A program made the translations under genes and the position numbers. From Paracoccaceae bacterium (GTDB lineage: Bacteria > Pseudomonadota > Alphaproteobacteria > Rhodobacterales > Rhodobacteraceae), in the NCBI GenBank assembly GCA_947504705.1, contig CANNIA010000026.1, positions 1 through 51,279 on the forward strand: a stretch of DNA of 51,279 bases, given 5' to 3'. How positions within the stretch are numbered: the first letter of the stretch is position 1; each line of letters opens with the position of its first letter. Positions 7,830 through 17,316 of the stretch are shown here, in pieces. Under the pieces are notes generated by a model. That model made no database searches and was not told the DNA's origin. It was given only the letters and a program-made list of their open reading frames with translations.

Positions 7830-8456
7830 TTATTCCTCGAAAAGCTCACTTTGCCCCGTCGCAGCTTCATCGTCATCCGCCAAGGCCTGCCCCGGCGCCG
7901 GTCGGTTGTCCAATAACCCAGCCGCACGAAGTTCCTTCAAGCCCGGCAGATCGCGTGCGGATTCAAGGCCGAAGTGATCCAGGAATCCTTCCGTCACCAC
8001 AAAGGTCACCGGTCGCCCCGGCGACATCCGGCGACGGCCAAGCCGGATCCAGTCCAGCTCCAGAAGCTGGTCCACCGTGCCCCGGCTGACCGCAACTCCC
8101 CGGATTTCCTCGATTTCCGCGCGGGTTACCGGCTGGTGATAGGCGATGATCGCCAGCGTCTCTATGGCAGCCCGCGAAAGTTTGCGCGTCTCGACCGTCT
8201 CGCGGCTCATGAGGTGGCCAAGGTCAGGTGCGGTGCGTAAGGCCCAGGCGTCGCCCAGCTTGACCAGCGTCACCCCCCTGCCCTCATAGCGCTTCTTCAG
8301 ATGCGCCAAGGCCTCGGCCGGGTCAGACCCATGCGGCAGCCGCGCCTGAAACTCGGCCAAGGTCACCGGCTCAGGCCGGGCGAACAGGATCGCTTCGACC
8401 ATCCGTTCCTGCTCGCCCATCGGGGGGGCGTCGAAAAGGCTGTCGTTCTCGGCCAT
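7830..8456 (-). CDS. scpB: Segregation and condensation protein ScpB
   Basis: ScpB dimers bind the kleisin ScpA and regulate the SMC complex that condenses and separates chromosomes. The 208-residue protein shows the family start EQERMVEAILFARPEPVTLAEFQARL with its first winged helix. It also has the ETLAIIAYHQPVTRAEIEEIRGVAVSRGTVDQLLELDWI segment, the strongest ScpB signature. The start is set at the ATG whose A is shared with the TGA stop of scpA (TGATG). A longer reading to 8597 would run through scpA. The C-terminus is acidic. It is co-transcribed with nagZ and scpA. Confidence 0.93.
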   Translation of the reverse strand: MAENDSLFDAPPMGEQERMVEAILFARPEPVTLAEFQARLPHGSDPAEALAHLKKRYEGRGVTLVKLGDAWALRTAPDLGHLMSRETVETRKLSRAAIETLAIIAYHQPVTRAEIEEIRGVAVSRGTVDQLLELDWIRLGRRRMSPGRPVTFVVTEGFLDHFGLESARDLPGLKELRAAGLLDNRPAPGQALADDDEAATGQSELFEE

Positions 8457-9247
8457 CAGCTGTCCCTCCGGCGCAGCTCGATTGGCGAAAAAGTCTCGCC
8501 CTGCCGCAGGCTTACCGACCCCCGCTTGACCAGCTCCAGCACAGCCGCGAAATGCGCAGCCAGGGCCGAGCGCCGGGCCATCGGGGTCGTGTTCCACCCT
8601 TCCGGCAGAAAGCTGGTCAACATCGCCCAGTCGCCGGCATAGCCGATCAGGCCCCGCATCCGGTCCAGCGCCTGTTCCATGGTGTAGACATGTTCGCGGT
8701 CCAGGACGAAGGGGCGGAATTCGTCCTTGGTCCGGATCATCGCATAGGCGCGCATCAGATCAAGGAGCGTCGCTGTATAGTGAACCACCTTGTGATGCGT
8801 CACATCCTCGGGCAGGCCGCGCGCAAAGAAATCCCGGCCCAACTGGTCGCGGCCCATCAGCTGTGCAGCGGCCTCGCGCATCGCGGCCAGGCGTTCCAGT
8901 TGAAACGCCAGATGCGCTGCCAGTTCTTCGGCACTGGGCCCGGCATCGCCGGGTTCGGGCGGCAGCAGGAGGCGCGATTTCAGGAAGGCCAACCAAGCCG
9001 CCATCACAAGATAATCTGCCGCGAGTTCAATCCGCAGCGCCCGGGCCTGTTCGACAAAGACCAGATACTGTTCCGCCAACTGCAGCACCGACACCTTGCG
9101 CAGGTCCACCTTCTGCGAGCGTGACAGCATCAGCAAAAGATCCAGCGGCCCCTCGAACCCATCCACATCGACGATCAAGGCCTCGGCGGCCATCCGATCC
9201 TCGGTCAGGATGCGCTCTGGCTGGTCCCAGGTCTCTTCCTCAGCCAT
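8456..9247 (-). CDS. scpA: Segregation and condensation protein ScpA
   Basis: ScpA is the kleisin that bridges the SMC heads. About 263 residues are read from the ATG at 9247. The family N-terminus is DVDGFEGPLDLLLMLSRSQKVDLRKVSVLQLAEQYL, and the middle (YLVMAAWLAFLKSRLLLP) is the SMC-neck binding helix. The C-terminal winged helix (about 205-255) ends in RRDS. The first eight bases overlap the nagZ stop and the last base overlaps the scpB start, so nagZ-scpA-scpB are translationally coupled. The order nagZ-scpA-scpB is typical of alphaproteobacteria. Confidence 0.93.
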   Translation of the reverse strand: MAEEETWDQPERILTEDRMAAEALIVDVDGFEGPLDLLLMLSRSQKVDLRKVSVLQLAEQYLVFVEQARALRIELAADYLVMAAWLAFLKSRLLLPPEPGDAGPSAEELAAHLAFQLERLAAMREAAAQLMGRDQLGRDFFARGLPEDVTHHKVVHYTATLLDLMRAYAMIRTKDEFRPFVLDREHVYTMEQALDRMRGLIGYAGDWAMLTSFLPEGWNTTPMARRSALAAHFAAVLELVKRGSVSLRQGETFSPIELRRRDS

Positions 9248-10235
9248 GGGCGAGATCCAGCAACGCCTGATCCACCACCACCCGCGATCGGGGCCGGGCT
9301 GCAACCGCAGCTTCCGCCCGCGCGCGTGCCGCAGCCCCCATCTCGCCCGCCGCTTTAGCCACTTCGATCATCTGATCCATGCAGCCCTTGCAATGCAGCG
9401 CAATATCAACCCCGGCGGCAAGACTTGCGCGGGTCCGGTCCGCAAGGCTGCCATGCAAGGCCTCCATGTTCAGATCATCCGTCATCAAAAGGCCCTTAAA
9501 GCCAATCTCCTCCCGGATCACCCTTATCATCTTCGGCGATTGGGTGGCCGGATGGTCAGGATCGATCTGCGAAAAGACCAGATGTGCCGTCATCGCCATC
9601 GGCACATCAGCGAGCGCCCGGAACGGGGCAAAGTCCACGCGCGCCAGATCGGCAGGCGATACATCCACGGTCGGCAGATCGTGGTGCGTGTCGACATAGC
9701 TCAGCCCATGGCCCGGCATGTGCTTGATCACCGGCAACACACCTGCCGCCAAGAACCCATCCGCCACCGCGCGCCCGATGCGCGTGACGGTGCCGGGATC
9801 GCTGCCATAACAGCGGTTGCGCAGGAAAGGATGCGTCGCCATGCGCGCCACGTCGGCGACCGGAGCACAGTTGGCGTCGACCCCGACCGCCATCAGCTCC
9901 GCCGCAATCACCATGGCCCGCGCCGTCATCATCCGTTCCGCGGCCGCGACCGACCCGGCCCGCGCCACCGCATCAAACGGCGGGTCCCATTCCTGCCAAT
10001 GCGGCGCGCGCAGGCGTTGCACCCGCCCGCCCTCTTGATCCATCATGATCGGCGCATCACGGCCCACGGCATCGCGCAAAGCCCCGGTCAGGCGGCGCAA
10101 CTGGTCGGGGTCCTGAACATTGCGTGCGAATAGGATGAACCCGAACGGATCGGTATCCCGAAAGAAGGCACGCTCCTCGGGCAAAAGCACCGGCCCCGCA
10201 CAGCCAAAGATCACTGCCCCCTTGCCCACACTCAT
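9240..10235 (-). CDS. nagZ: Beta-N-acetylhexosaminidase NagZ
   Basis: NagZ removes N-acetylglucosamine from anhydromuropeptides during cytoplasmic recycling of peptidoglycan. The glycoside hydrolase family 3 motifs are intact. DQEGGR is at 66-71. KHMPGHG (171-177) and DTHHDLP (182-188) carry the catalytic His/Asp pair of the NagZ branch. TDDLNMEAL further on holds the nucleophilic Asp. The 331-residue length is normal and there is no signal peptide. The start overlaps the stop of the SPOR-domain gene in ATGA. Confidence 0.93.
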   Translation of the reverse strand: MSVGKGAVIFGCAGPVLLPEERAFFRDTDPFGFILFARNVQDPDQLRRLTGALRDAVGRDAPIMMDQEGGRVQRLRAPHWQEWDPPFDAVARAGSVAAAERMMTARAMVIAAELMAVGVDANCAPVADVARMATHPFLRNRCYGSDPGTVTRIGRAVADGFLAAGVLPVIKHMPGHGLSYVDTHHDLPTVDVSPADLARVDFAPFRALADVPMAMTAHLVFSQIDPDHPATQSPKMIRVIREEIGFKGLLMTDDLNMEALHGSLADRTRASLAAGVDIALHCKGCMDQMIEVAKAAGEMGAAARARAEAAVAARPRSRVVVDQALLDLAHG

Positions 10236-11221
10236 CTTTGCGGCACCGGAATGCAGACCAGACCTTCCCCGGTAAAGGTCGCGCAGAAGCGGCGGGCGTC
10301 GTCTTCGTCTTCAAAGCCATGCGCGCGCAGGCGAATGAAGGTCCGGCCCCCGCTTTCCGCCGGTTGCAGTACCAGCGCCTTGCCAGCCATCACCTCGCCA
10401 AAGCGGGCTTCCAGCCGCACCCATTCAGTGCGCGCTTCCTCTTCGGTGTCAAACGCTCCGAACTGCACCAGCCGGGTGCCGATCGGGATCGTCGCCGAAT
10501 CAACCTCGACCGCCGAGGTCACTGCAGCCGACGTTTCGGGAGTGTCGCTGACCTCCGCAACCCCAACCGATGCAGGCCGCGGCTTTGGCCGGGGGGAAAC
10601 AAGGATCGCGCCTTCTGGCAATGGCTCCATCGCCAGATCGACATCGGGTGCAGTCACGACCGCCTCTTCCGGCAGATCGCCGGGTATCTCGCCCAAAGCC
10701 TCGGCCAATGCGGCATCGACGGCGACTGCGGTCGGGCTGGCGCTTTCGCCCAAGGGGTCGGCGGCAAGCTCGGGGATCACCTCGCCCGTCACTGCGACCG
10801 CAGGCACGGCACTTTGGTCCGGCGACATCTCGGCGCCCGACAACCCCGCTTGATCATCCTCGCTCAACTCAGCCGCGCGTGGGGCAAGGATCAGCCTGTC
10901 GGGCATCGGTGCCGCGGCCCCAACCGCCGCCACCTCGTTCACCGCAAGCCCTTGATAGTCGATCACCTCGCCGCCCGGATTCTCGGGCGCGATCCGCATC
11001 GGGCCTTCCATCGCCTTGATTACCGGCACGCCCTGCACATCGCGCAACGCAAGGTCATAGGCCCAGATCCCGGCCCCGATCATCAGCGCGACCGAAGTCA
11101 CCGCACCCGCAAGATTGACATAGCGCCGCACTGGGCCACGGGCCGCTTGCACCGCGCTGCCCCAATCCCCGGCATCGGGCTGATCGTAACCGCTGCCAAG
11201 ATCGTAATCCGCGTCTGCCAT
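10232..11221 (-). CDS. SPOR-domain cell-envelope protein
   Basis: A protein of about 329 residues with a short cytoplasmic N-terminus and one transmembrane helix near residue 40 (LAGAVTSVALMIGAGIWAYDLA). Then comes a long acidic, Ala/Pro-rich periplasmic linker. The C-terminal SPOR domain (about 245-325: TRLVQFGAFDTEEEARTEW, then LRAHGFEDEDDARRFC) binds denuded peptidoglycan at the division site. It lies between argS and nagZ, an order common in Rhodobacteraceae. I chose the ATG at 11221 because the 14 residues added from 11263 look non-conserved. A specific role in division is inferred. Confidence 0.82.
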   Translation of the reverse strand: MADADYDLGSGYDQPDAGDWGSAVQAARGPVRRYVNLAGAVTSVALMIGAGIWAYDLALRDVQGVPVIKAMEGPMRIAPENPGGEVIDYQGLAVNEVAAVGAAAPMPDRLILAPRAAELSEDDQAGLSGAEMSPDQSAVPAVAVTGEVIPELAADPLGESASPTAVAVDAALAEALGEIPGDLPEEAVVTAPDVDLAMEPLPEGAILVSPRPKPRPASVGVAEVSDTPETSAAVTSAVEVDSATIPIGTRLVQFGAFDTEEEARTEWVRLEARFGEVMAGKALVLQPAESGGRTFIRLRAHGFEDEDDARRFCATFTGEGLVCIPVPQR

Positions 11222-11298
11222 CTGCTGCCCTTGCCTGCGGGGTGGTTGATCCGCCCCTCGCATTCACGCCTCAATCCCGGCGGGGCGCGTTCTTCAAA

Positions 11299-11384
11299 AG
11301 CGGTTCTGGTCTCGAGCGGATCGGAATTCAAACCAAGAGTGTTCGATTTCCGATGCTCGATGTTTTCATAAGACCAGAACCGCT
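11299..11384. repeat. 86-bp near-perfect palindrome after argS
   Basis: The outer arms are 14 bp and perfect: AGCGGTTCTGGTCT (11299-11312) and AGACCAGAACCGCT (11371-11384). Inside, CGAGC and GCTCG pair, then 12 of 14 further positions pair up to a 7-base loop CAAGAGT. One side carries an 11-base bulge, ATGTTTTCATA. It starts exactly at the base after the argS stop codon. In the argS direction it is followed by TTTTG, so it can act as a terminator, but it is much longer than a normal one and could be a dispersed palindromic element. Confidence 0.85.
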
Positions 11385-13130
11385 CTAGCGCATTTCCTCG
11401 ACCGGAGTGACGCCAAGGATACCAAGACCAGCGCAAATAACAACGCCCACGGCCCGCGCCAGGGCAATTTTCGCCGTCGAAATCGCACTATCGGGCTGCA
11501 GGAACCGCAAGCTGTCGTCGTCATTGCCGCGATTCCACAACCCATGGAGGTCGGAGGCGAGTTCGTACAAGTAGAAGGCCACCCGATGCGGTTCGTTCCC
11601 TTTGGCGGCAATTTCCACCAGACGCGGCCATTCGGCAAGCTTCTTGATCACGCCAAGCTCGGCCTCATGGGCAAGATGCGACAGATGCGACGCCGACAAA
11701 GCTGCGTCCGACACGTCCAGACTGGCCTCGGCCCGCGCCTTGCGCAGGATCGAATTTACCCTTGCGTTGGCATACTGGACATAGAAAACCGGGTTGTCTT
11801 TCGACTGTTCAGTCACCTTGTCAAAGTCGAAATCCAGCGCCACGTCGTTCTTGCGCGTCAGCATCACAAAGCGCACGACATCCGGTCCGACTTCGTCGAT
11901 CAGGTCGCGCAGCGTGACAAATGTCCCGGCCCGCTTTGACATCTTGACGATCTGGCCGCCCTTCAAAAGCTTGACCAGCTGGATCAGCTTGATATCCAGC
12001 GTCACCCGGTTTTCCGACAAGGCACTGACCACCGCTTTCAACCGCTTGACGTAACCCGAATGGTCGGCACCGAAGATATTGATCAGCTCGTCAAAGCCAC
12101 GCCCGACCTTGTTGTAATGGTACGCAATATCCGGGGCGAAATAGGTCCAGCTGCCGTCAGACTTCTGCACCGGCCTGTCCTGATCGTCGCCAAACTGGGT
12201 CGAGCGGAACAGCGTCTGCTCCCGCGCTTCCCAGTCGTCCGGCGCCTTGCCCTTCGGCGGCTCCAGCACGCCCTGATAGATCAGCCCCAAAGCTTTCAGG
12301 CGTTCTATGGCTGCCTCGATCTGGCCAGTGCCATACAGCGCCTTCTCTGACGAATAGACATCCATCTTGACGCCCAATGCAGCCAGATCCTCGCGGATCA
12401 TCGCCATCATCATTTCGGTCGAAAGCGTCCGCACATCCGCCAGCCAGACACTTTCGGGCTGGTCCAACAGGCTGGTGCCATATTTGGCCTTCAGTGCCAT
12501 GCCCACCGGAATAAGGTAATCGCCGGGATAAAGCCCTTCGGCAATCTCGGGCGACAGCCCATTCGCCTCGCGGTAACGCTCAAAGGCCGACCGGGCCAGC
12601 ACGTCGACTTGGCCCCCACCATCGTTGATGTAATATTCCCGGGTGACATCATAGCCCGCATAGGACAGAAGCGCCGCCAGCGCATCGCCCACCACCGCGC
12701 CGCGCGCATGGGCCACATGCATCGGCCCCGTCGGGTTGGCGCTGACGAATTCAACGTTGACTTTGCGACCCTGCCCCAGCTGTGACCGCCCGTAAGCCGT
12801 GCCATCCAGCAGGATCGCCCGCACCAGCCCCTGCCAGGCCACTGGCTCCAGCCGCAGGTTCAAAAACCCCGGCCCCGCCACATCCGCCCCGGCCACGCGC
12901 GGGTCTTCCATCAGCCGACCCGCCAGCGCATCCGCAATCGCACGCGGCGCCATCCCCGCCGGTTTCGCCAGCACCATGGCCGCATTCGTCGCCATGTCGC
13001 CATGCCCCGCATCGCGCGGCGGCTCCACCGCAACGCCGGAAAGGTCCAGCCCCTTGGGCAAGACCCCCTCGGCCATCAGGGCCTCAAGCTCGGCCACGAC
13101 AAGCTCACGGATATTGGCGAACAGGTTCAT
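11385..13130 (-). CDS. argS: Arginyl-tRNA synthetase
   Basis: ArgRS joins arginine to tRNA-Arg. The 581-residue class I enzyme has an N-terminal Add-1 domain (about 1-110). The HIGH-type motif is [11 protein letters not shown] (131-141), and the KMSKS equivalent is KMSKRAG (396-402). The C-terminal DALR anticodon-binding domain starts near 460. The ATG at 13130 gives the usual [18 protein letters not shown] start. The SPOR gene follows after the 86-bp palindrome. Upstream lies the GTA-type lysis pair on the same strand. Confidence 0.96.
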   Translation of the reverse strand: MNLFANIRELVVAELEALMAEGVLPKGLDLSGVAVEPPRDAGHGDMATNAAMVLAKPAGMAPRAIADALAGRLMEDPRVAGADVAGPGFLNLRLEPVAWQGLVRAILLDGTAYGRSQLGQGRKVNVEFVSANPTGPMHVAHARGAVVGDALAALLSYAGYDVTREYYINDGGGQVDVLARSAFERYREANGLSPEIAEGLYPGDYLIPVGMALKAKYGTSLLDQPESVWLADVRTLSTEMMMAMIREDLAALGVKMDVYSSEKALYGTGQIEAAIERLKALGLIYQGVLEPPKGKAPDDWEAREQTLFRSTQFGDDQDRPVQKSDGSWTYFAPDIAYHYNKVGRGFDELINIFGADHSGYVKRLKAVVSALSENRVTLDIKLIQLVKLLKGGQIVKMSKRAGTFVTLRDLIDEVGPDVVRFVMLTRKNDVALDFDFDKVTEQSKDNPVFYVQYANARVNSILRKARAEASLDVSDAALSASHLSHLAHEAELGVIKKLAEWPRLVEIAAKGNEPHRVAFYLYELASDLHGLWNRGNDDDSLRFLQPDSAISTAKIALARAVGVVICAGLGILGVTPVEEMR

Positions 13131-13200
13131 TTGATCACATCCTCTGATGCCCTAGGCCATGCCAGAGGCCATGCCAGAGGTCAAGGATATGGCCAAAGGT

Positions 13201-13677
13201 TCACCCCTGCCGCCAATCCTCCAGCGCCGCATTCTCCTCCGCCGCGGCCCCAGACCCGGCGACAAAGGGCGAAACGACGCCCTTGTTGCGGAAATAATGC
13301 GTCTCCCGCGCGCCAAAGTAGAACGCCACAATCGCTCCCAAAAGCCACCACAGCGGCTCGGGCACCGCATTCAGCCCCACCATCCGCTGCGCAAACGCCA
13401 CCGGATCGACCATCGCATAGACGAAAAGCCCAATCGTCCCGAACGCCAGCATAGGCCGCGGCAACCGGTTCAACCCGTTCACCATCCGGTCGAACCAGCC
13501 AAGCGAGGGATGCTGATACTCCTCCCCCAACTGCCGCAGCGCCGCCATCTGCGCCTCTGCCGACAGCTCCATCCGCTTGGTAGCCGAGGGCGTGAACACC
13601 TCTGCCACCCCCTTGGCCGCCTCGCCCAAAGCCGCCACCGCGCCGGGACTGCCCACCAGATTGCCAATCAACCCCAT
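13201..13677 (-). CDS. Gene-transfer-agent type holin
   Basis: A 158-residue protein of the three-TM holin family known from gene transfer agent release. A soluble amphipathic N-terminus (1-70, with SATKRMELSAEAQMAALRQL) is followed by hydrophobic segments at about 74-91 and 108-123, and a short acidic tail. Holins make the inner-membrane lesion that lets the endolysin reach the cell wall. It overlaps the endolysin stop by 10 bases, so the pair is one lysis cassette. No phage or GTA head or tail genes are nearby, which matches R. capsulatus, where the lysis pair lies away from the main GTA cluster. Confidence 0.85.
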   Translation of the reverse strand: MGLIGNLVGSPGAVAALGEAAKGVAEVFTPSATKRMELSAEAQMAALRQLGEEYQHPSLGWFDRMVNGLNRLPRPMLAFGTIGLFVYAMVDPVAFAQRMVGLNAVPEPLWWLLGAIVAFYFGARETHYFRNKGVVSPFVAGSGAAAEENAALEDWRQG

Positions 13678-14285
13678 GCTGCCACCCGCGCCCTGTGCTG
13701 TGCATCCGTCAGCCGATATTTCGGAGAAATGAACTCCTCCGCCCGCTTGATCCAGCCGCCTTTGCCACCATCCCTGGACCGCGCAAACTTCCGGCTGGCA
13801 GGCCGCTTGTCGGCCAAAGCATAGTAATAATTCCGCCGCGCGATCCCATAGGCATCCGCCAGATGCCCCGGCGCCGCCTCATACGCGGCCAAAGCCGCCC
13901 TGATCGTCGCAGGCCCGATCTCGCCATCGGCCTCGCAAGGGAAGCCCATCTCGGTCAACAGCCGCTGCAGGATCTTCACCGCATTCCCGCCCGCATTGAC
14001 ATACATGTCGAAAACCGACGCCTGAATCACCTCCGGCAACCCCGCGATGCCGGGCGCCTTGAAGTAATGCTCCAGATAAATCTCGACCGCCTGCCCCGGC
14101 GTCAGCGCCTTCACATCCGCCAGATCAATCCGCGTGTCGCGGTTCACATCGATCCCCAGCCGCCGCAGCGTGGCCAGCGTGACCCCGTGCTTTGTGGCCC
14201 CGCCCGGATCATCCGGATCGTTCACAAAGCCCCCCTCACGGGCGACAATCTCTTCGGCAATTTCGCGAACATTCGGCATCGGCAC
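13668..14285 (-). CDS. GH108 endolysin (gene-transfer-agent type)
   Basis: A 205-residue peptidoglycan hydrolase. Residues 9-90 are the glycoside hydrolase 108 domain, with catalytic E17 in AREGGFVNDPDDPGGATKHG. Residues about 95-185 form the family's C-terminal peptidoglycan-binding part (FDMYVNAGGNAVKILQRLL, then DGEIGPATIRAALAAYE). No signal peptide is visible, so release depends on the holin encoded 10 bases inside its 3' end. Such a pair is used for lysis and release of Rhodobacterales gene transfer agents. A TTAA half-site lies at 14320-14323, 35 bp upstream, a weak hint of CtrA control. Confidence 0.88.
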   Translation of the reverse strand: MPMPNVREIAEEIVAREGGFVNDPDDPGGATKHGVTLATLRRLGIDVNRDTRIDLADVKALTPGQAVEIYLEHYFKAPGIAGLPEVIQASVFDMYVNAGGNAVKILQRLLTEMGFPCEADGEIGPATIRAALAAYEAAPGHLADAYGIARRNYYYALADKRPASRKFARSRDGGKGGWIKRAEEFISPKYRLTDAQHRARVAAWG

Positions 14286-14348
14286 CCCCGCATTACCGGG
14301 AAAGCCTTTCAGACCAGCCTTAACGCCGCCCTGCCCCAGCGCGCGCCC

Positions 14349-14807
14349 TTAAGGCTGGGCGTTGGGGTCGACGTAGACGCCCTGTTCCTTCAGCGCGTCG
14401 ATCACTTCCTTGGGCATATAGGTCTCATCATGCTTGGCCAGCACTTCGGTGGCCCGGAAGACCGGCCCCTCCATATGCCCCAGCGCGATCATCCCCTGAC
14501 CCTCGGCGAAAAGATCGGGCAGGATCCCGGTATAATTGACCGCAACCGTGGCATTGGTATCGGTGACCTCAAAGCTCACCTCGGTGCCCTCCCCCCGCTT
14601 GATCGAGCCCTTCACCACAAGCCCGCCAATGCGGAACGTCTCGCTTTCCCGAGGCGGGTCCGACAGCACCTGACTGGGGCTGCGGAAGAAATTGATACCG
14701 TCGCGCATCGCAGAGCCGATCAGCGCTGTCGCACCGACCAGCGCCACCACCGCCAAAGCAACAATCTGAATCCGCCGCTGCTTCTTCAGTCCCTTCAAAC
14801 CTGCCAT
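14349..14807 (-). CDS. ccmE: Heme chaperone CcmE
   Basis: CcmE carries heme in the periplasm to the CcmF/H ligase for c-type cytochromes. The 152-residue protein has a basic cytoplasmic tip, one membrane anchor (12-33) and an OB-fold domain. The covalent heme ligand H126 and Y130 are in LAKHDETYMP. The start at 14807 lies eight bases after the argC stop; the frame extending to 14834 would overlap argC. argC-ccmE is a familiar order in Rhodobacter, but ccmF and ccmH do not follow here. Confidence 0.94.
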   Translation of the reverse strand: MAGLKGLKKQRRIQIVALAVVALVGATALIGSAMRDGINFFRSPSQVLSDPPRESETFRIGGLVVKGSIKRGEGTEVSFEVTDTNATVAVNYTGILPDLFAEGQGMIALGHMEGPVFRATEVLAKHDETYMPKEVIDALKEQGVYVDPNAQP

Positions 14808-14814
14808 GTCATCC

Positions 14815-15843
14815 TCACGGGAAAACCGGGGCAAGCATCAGCCCCGTGGTTTCATCCAGCCCCAGCATCAGGTTCGCATTCTGGACCGCCTGTCCCGAGG
14901 AGCCTTTGGTCAGGTTGTCCAAGACAGCCACGACCACCGCACGCCCGGGAATCCGGTCTCCGATCACGCCGATATGGCAGAAATTGCTTCCCGCAATATC
15001 GCGGGTGGACGGCAGCGATCCAAAGGGCAACGCTTGCAAGAATGGTTCCCTCTCATAGGCTTTTTCAAGCACCTGATGTACGGTCTTCGCATCGCCTTTG
15101 ACATAGACCGTCGCCAGAATGCCCCGGTTCATCGGCAGAAGATGCGGCGTGAACTGCACCCGCAACGGGCGACCCGCCACCTTCGAAAACTCCTGATCGA
15201 ACTCGCCCAGATGCCGGTGCTTGCCACCCGCCGAATAGGCATGGGTGCCACCCGAAAGCTCGGCATGCAGAAGGTTTTCCTTCAACGACCGCCCGGCGCC
15301 CGAAACCCCGGCCTTCAGATCGATCAGGATATCGTCCAGATCAATGCATCCCGCCGCGATCAACGGGCGCAGCGCAAACTGCCCCGTCGCCGCATTGCAT
15401 CCTGTCCCAGCCACCAGCCGCGCCGAGCTGATCTCGTCACGGTAGAACTCGGTCAACCCATAGACCGCCTCCGCTTGCAGATCAGGTGCCGTATGCGGCT
15501 GGCCATACCATTTTTCATAGTCCGCCGGATCGCGCAGCCGGAAGTCGGCTGACAGGTCCACGATCTTCAGATTGCGTGGCAGTTTGGCCACCACCTCTTG
15601 CGTCGTCGCATGCGGCAGCGCGCAGAAACACAAGTCAACATTGGCAAAATCGATCTCATCGATCTTCTGAAGCTTCGGCAGATCCAGATGCCGCAGGAAA
15701 GGAAACACCTCTGCCATCGCCATGCCCGCCTTGCGGTCGGCAGACAGCGCCACGATCCGCATCGCCGGATGCGTCGCGATCAGGCGGACCAGCTCCGCGC
15801 CCGTATAGCCCGAGGCCCCCAGAATGGCGATGCGATGGGTCAT
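14815..15843 (-). CDS. argC: N-acetyl-gamma-glutamyl-phosphate reductase
   Basis: ArgC makes N-acetylglutamate semialdehyde in arginine synthesis using NADPH. The 342-residue protein begins [21 protein letters not shown] (Rossmann glycine motif GASGYTG, 9-15). The catalytic cysteine is C149 in [13 protein letters not shown], and a conserved His lies in [10 protein letters not shown]-adjacent sequence. An open frame extends to 15978, but the extra residues are encoded by intergenic repeat-like DNA, so I reject that start. It is coupled closely with ccmE downstream. Confidence 0.94.
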   Translation of the reverse strand: MTHRIAILGASGYTGAELVRLIATHPAMRIVALSADRKAGMAMAEVFPFLRHLDLPKLQKIDEIDFANVDLCFCALPHATTQEVVAKLPRNLKIVDLSADFRLRDPADYEKWYGQPHTAPDLQAEAVYGLTEFYRDEISSARLVAGTGCNAATGQFALRPLIAAGCIDLDDILIDLKAGVSGAGRSLKENLLHAELSGGTHAYSAGGKHRHLGEFDQEFSKVAGRPLRVQFTPHLLPMNRGILATVYVKGDAKTVHQVLEKAYEREPFLQALPFGSLPSTRDIAGSNFCHIGVIGDRIPGRAVVVAVLDNLTKGSSGQAVQNANLMLGLDETTGLMLAPVFP

Positions 15844-16193
15844 GGTCCCGCTCCCCTGATCAAGAAACGCGCCTTCTTTGCGCCCTTGCCGCCCGCGATG
15901 CAAGACCAGTTGACCAGACCCGGCGATTACGCGGCAAAAGGCCTTTCTCTTCTCCAAAAATCCTCGGGGGGAAGGCAATGGTTTCCCTTAGACCATCGAC
16001 GTGGGGGGCGAAGCGCCCCCATCACCGAGGAGGAGGCGAAGCCCGACGACGAGACAAAAGAAATGCGCCTAAGGCGCTCCGTTTGATGGCCGCCCCCACC
16101 CGCACGCCGTACAGCAAGGTTAAGACCCGCTGAATGTCCGCGACCAAGCCCCTGTAATTCAACGCAAAGACCAACCCGTCCCGCGTGGACCAA
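15844..16193. other. 350-bp gene-free stretch with hairpins
   Basis: No convincing gene lies between argC and epmA. Visible items are a GGGGGCG-aag-CGCCCCC hairpin (16004-16020) and a GCGCC-taa-GGCGC hairpin near 16065-16077. Between them is purine-rich sequence (GAGGAGGAGGCGAAGCC). It looks like degenerate intergenic repeat DNA. A minus-strand frame of 88 codons crosses it but has no family likeness. Confidence 0.6.
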
Positions 16194-17234
16194 TCACGGA
16201 ACCGGCGTCCACATCACATCATCAACCCGGGGCGCCCCCGTGGCCAGCATCACCACCCGGTCAAACCCCATCGCGATCCCCGCCGCTGGCGGCATGATCG
16301 AAAGAGAAGCCAGAAAATCCTCATCCAGGGGGTAGCTCTCCCCATAGACCCGCGCCTTTTCCGCCATCTCCGCCTGAAACCGCCGCCGCTGTTCTTCCGG
16401 GTCGGTCAGCTCCCCGAACCCGTTCGCCAGTTCCACCCCGCAAGCATAGACCTCGAACCGCTCCGCCACCCGGCCATCTCCCGGCACTTTCCGCGCCAGC
16501 GCTGCCTCGGCGGCCGGATAGTGATCCAGGATCGTCACCCGGCCCTGTCCAAGCCTCGGCTCCACCTTCTCCGACAACACCCGGCTCAGCATGTCCGACC
16601 AGGTATCATCTTCGGCCCGCCGCAGCCCGATCCGGTCCAGCTCCGCCCCCAGTCTCCCCGCATCCGTCGACCCGTCCGCCCGGATCGAGGCCAGAAGGTC
16701 GACCCCGGCATGCACATCAAAGGCCTCCGCCACTGAAAGCCGCTCTGGCTCCAGAAAGGGATCGCAAGTCTGGTCGCGGAACCGCAGCACTGAAGCCCCG
16801 GCTTGCCCAGCCGCCAACCGCAGAAAGGCGACGGCGTCGGCCATAAGGGTCTCATAGCCCTCCCCCACCCGATACCATTCCAGCATCGTGAACTCAGGGG
16901 AATGCAGCGGCCCCCGTTCCCGGTTCCGCCAGACATGAGAGAAAGCATGGATCCGGGTCTCCCCCGCCGCCAGCAGCTTCTTCATCGCGAATTCGGGCGA
17001 GGTGTGCAGATACATCGGCCGCGCCAGCCCGTCATTGCCGATCGCCTGGGTCGCGAAGCCGTGCAGATGCGCCTCATTTCCGGGGCTGATCGCAAGGGCT
17101 GCGGGGTCAACCTCGGTAAAGGCCTCGCCAGCCAGCCAGCCCCGGATTGCCGCCTGAATTCGGTTCCGGGCCAGCAAAAGTGGCCTGCGATCGGCGTGGA
17201 AGGTGGGGTTCCACCAAGGAGTCGAGGGATTCAT
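16194..17234 (-). CDS. epmA: Elongation factor P beta-lysine ligase EpmA
   Basis: EpmA (GenX/PoxA/YjeA) is a class II lysyl-tRNA-synthetase-like enzyme without the anticodon domain. It attaches (R)-beta-lysine to EF-P. The 346 residues show the class II motifs: motif 2 around [25 protein letters not shown], and motif 3 near the C-terminus in [20 protein letters not shown]. The catalytic domain alone, without an OB fold, separates it from LysRS. It is divergent from efp, its substrate, with 82 bp between the genes. No epmB (the lysine 2,3-aminomutase) is present in the window. Confidence 0.92.
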   Translation of the reverse strand: MNPSTPWWNPTFHADRRPLLLARNRIQAAIRGWLAGEAFTEVDPAALAISPGNEAHLHGFATQAIGNDGLARPMYLHTSPEFAMKKLLAAGETRIHAFSHVWRNRERGPLHSPEFTMLEWYRVGEGYETLMADAVAFLRLAAGQAGASVLRFRDQTCDPFLEPERLSVAEAFDVHAGVDLLASIRADGSTDAGRLGAELDRIGLRRAEDDTWSDMLSRVLSEKVEPRLGQGRVTILDHYPAAEAALARKVPGDGRVAERFEVYACGVELANGFGELTDPEEQRRRFQAEMAEKARVYGESYPLDEDFLASLSIMPPAAGIAMGFDRVVMLATGAPRVDDVMWTPVP

Positions 17235-17316
17235 CTGGAATTTCCGGTCGGGATGGGATAGGTCGCGCGGCGACGCTGGTCTAGGGGACCGGCAACTGTA
17301 TCACAAGGACCAACCC

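Noticed and set aside
15927-16193. An 88-codon minus-strand frame between argC and epmA
   Set aside because: Arg/Ser-rich, no ribosome site, no recognisable family; it reads through repeat-like hairpins.
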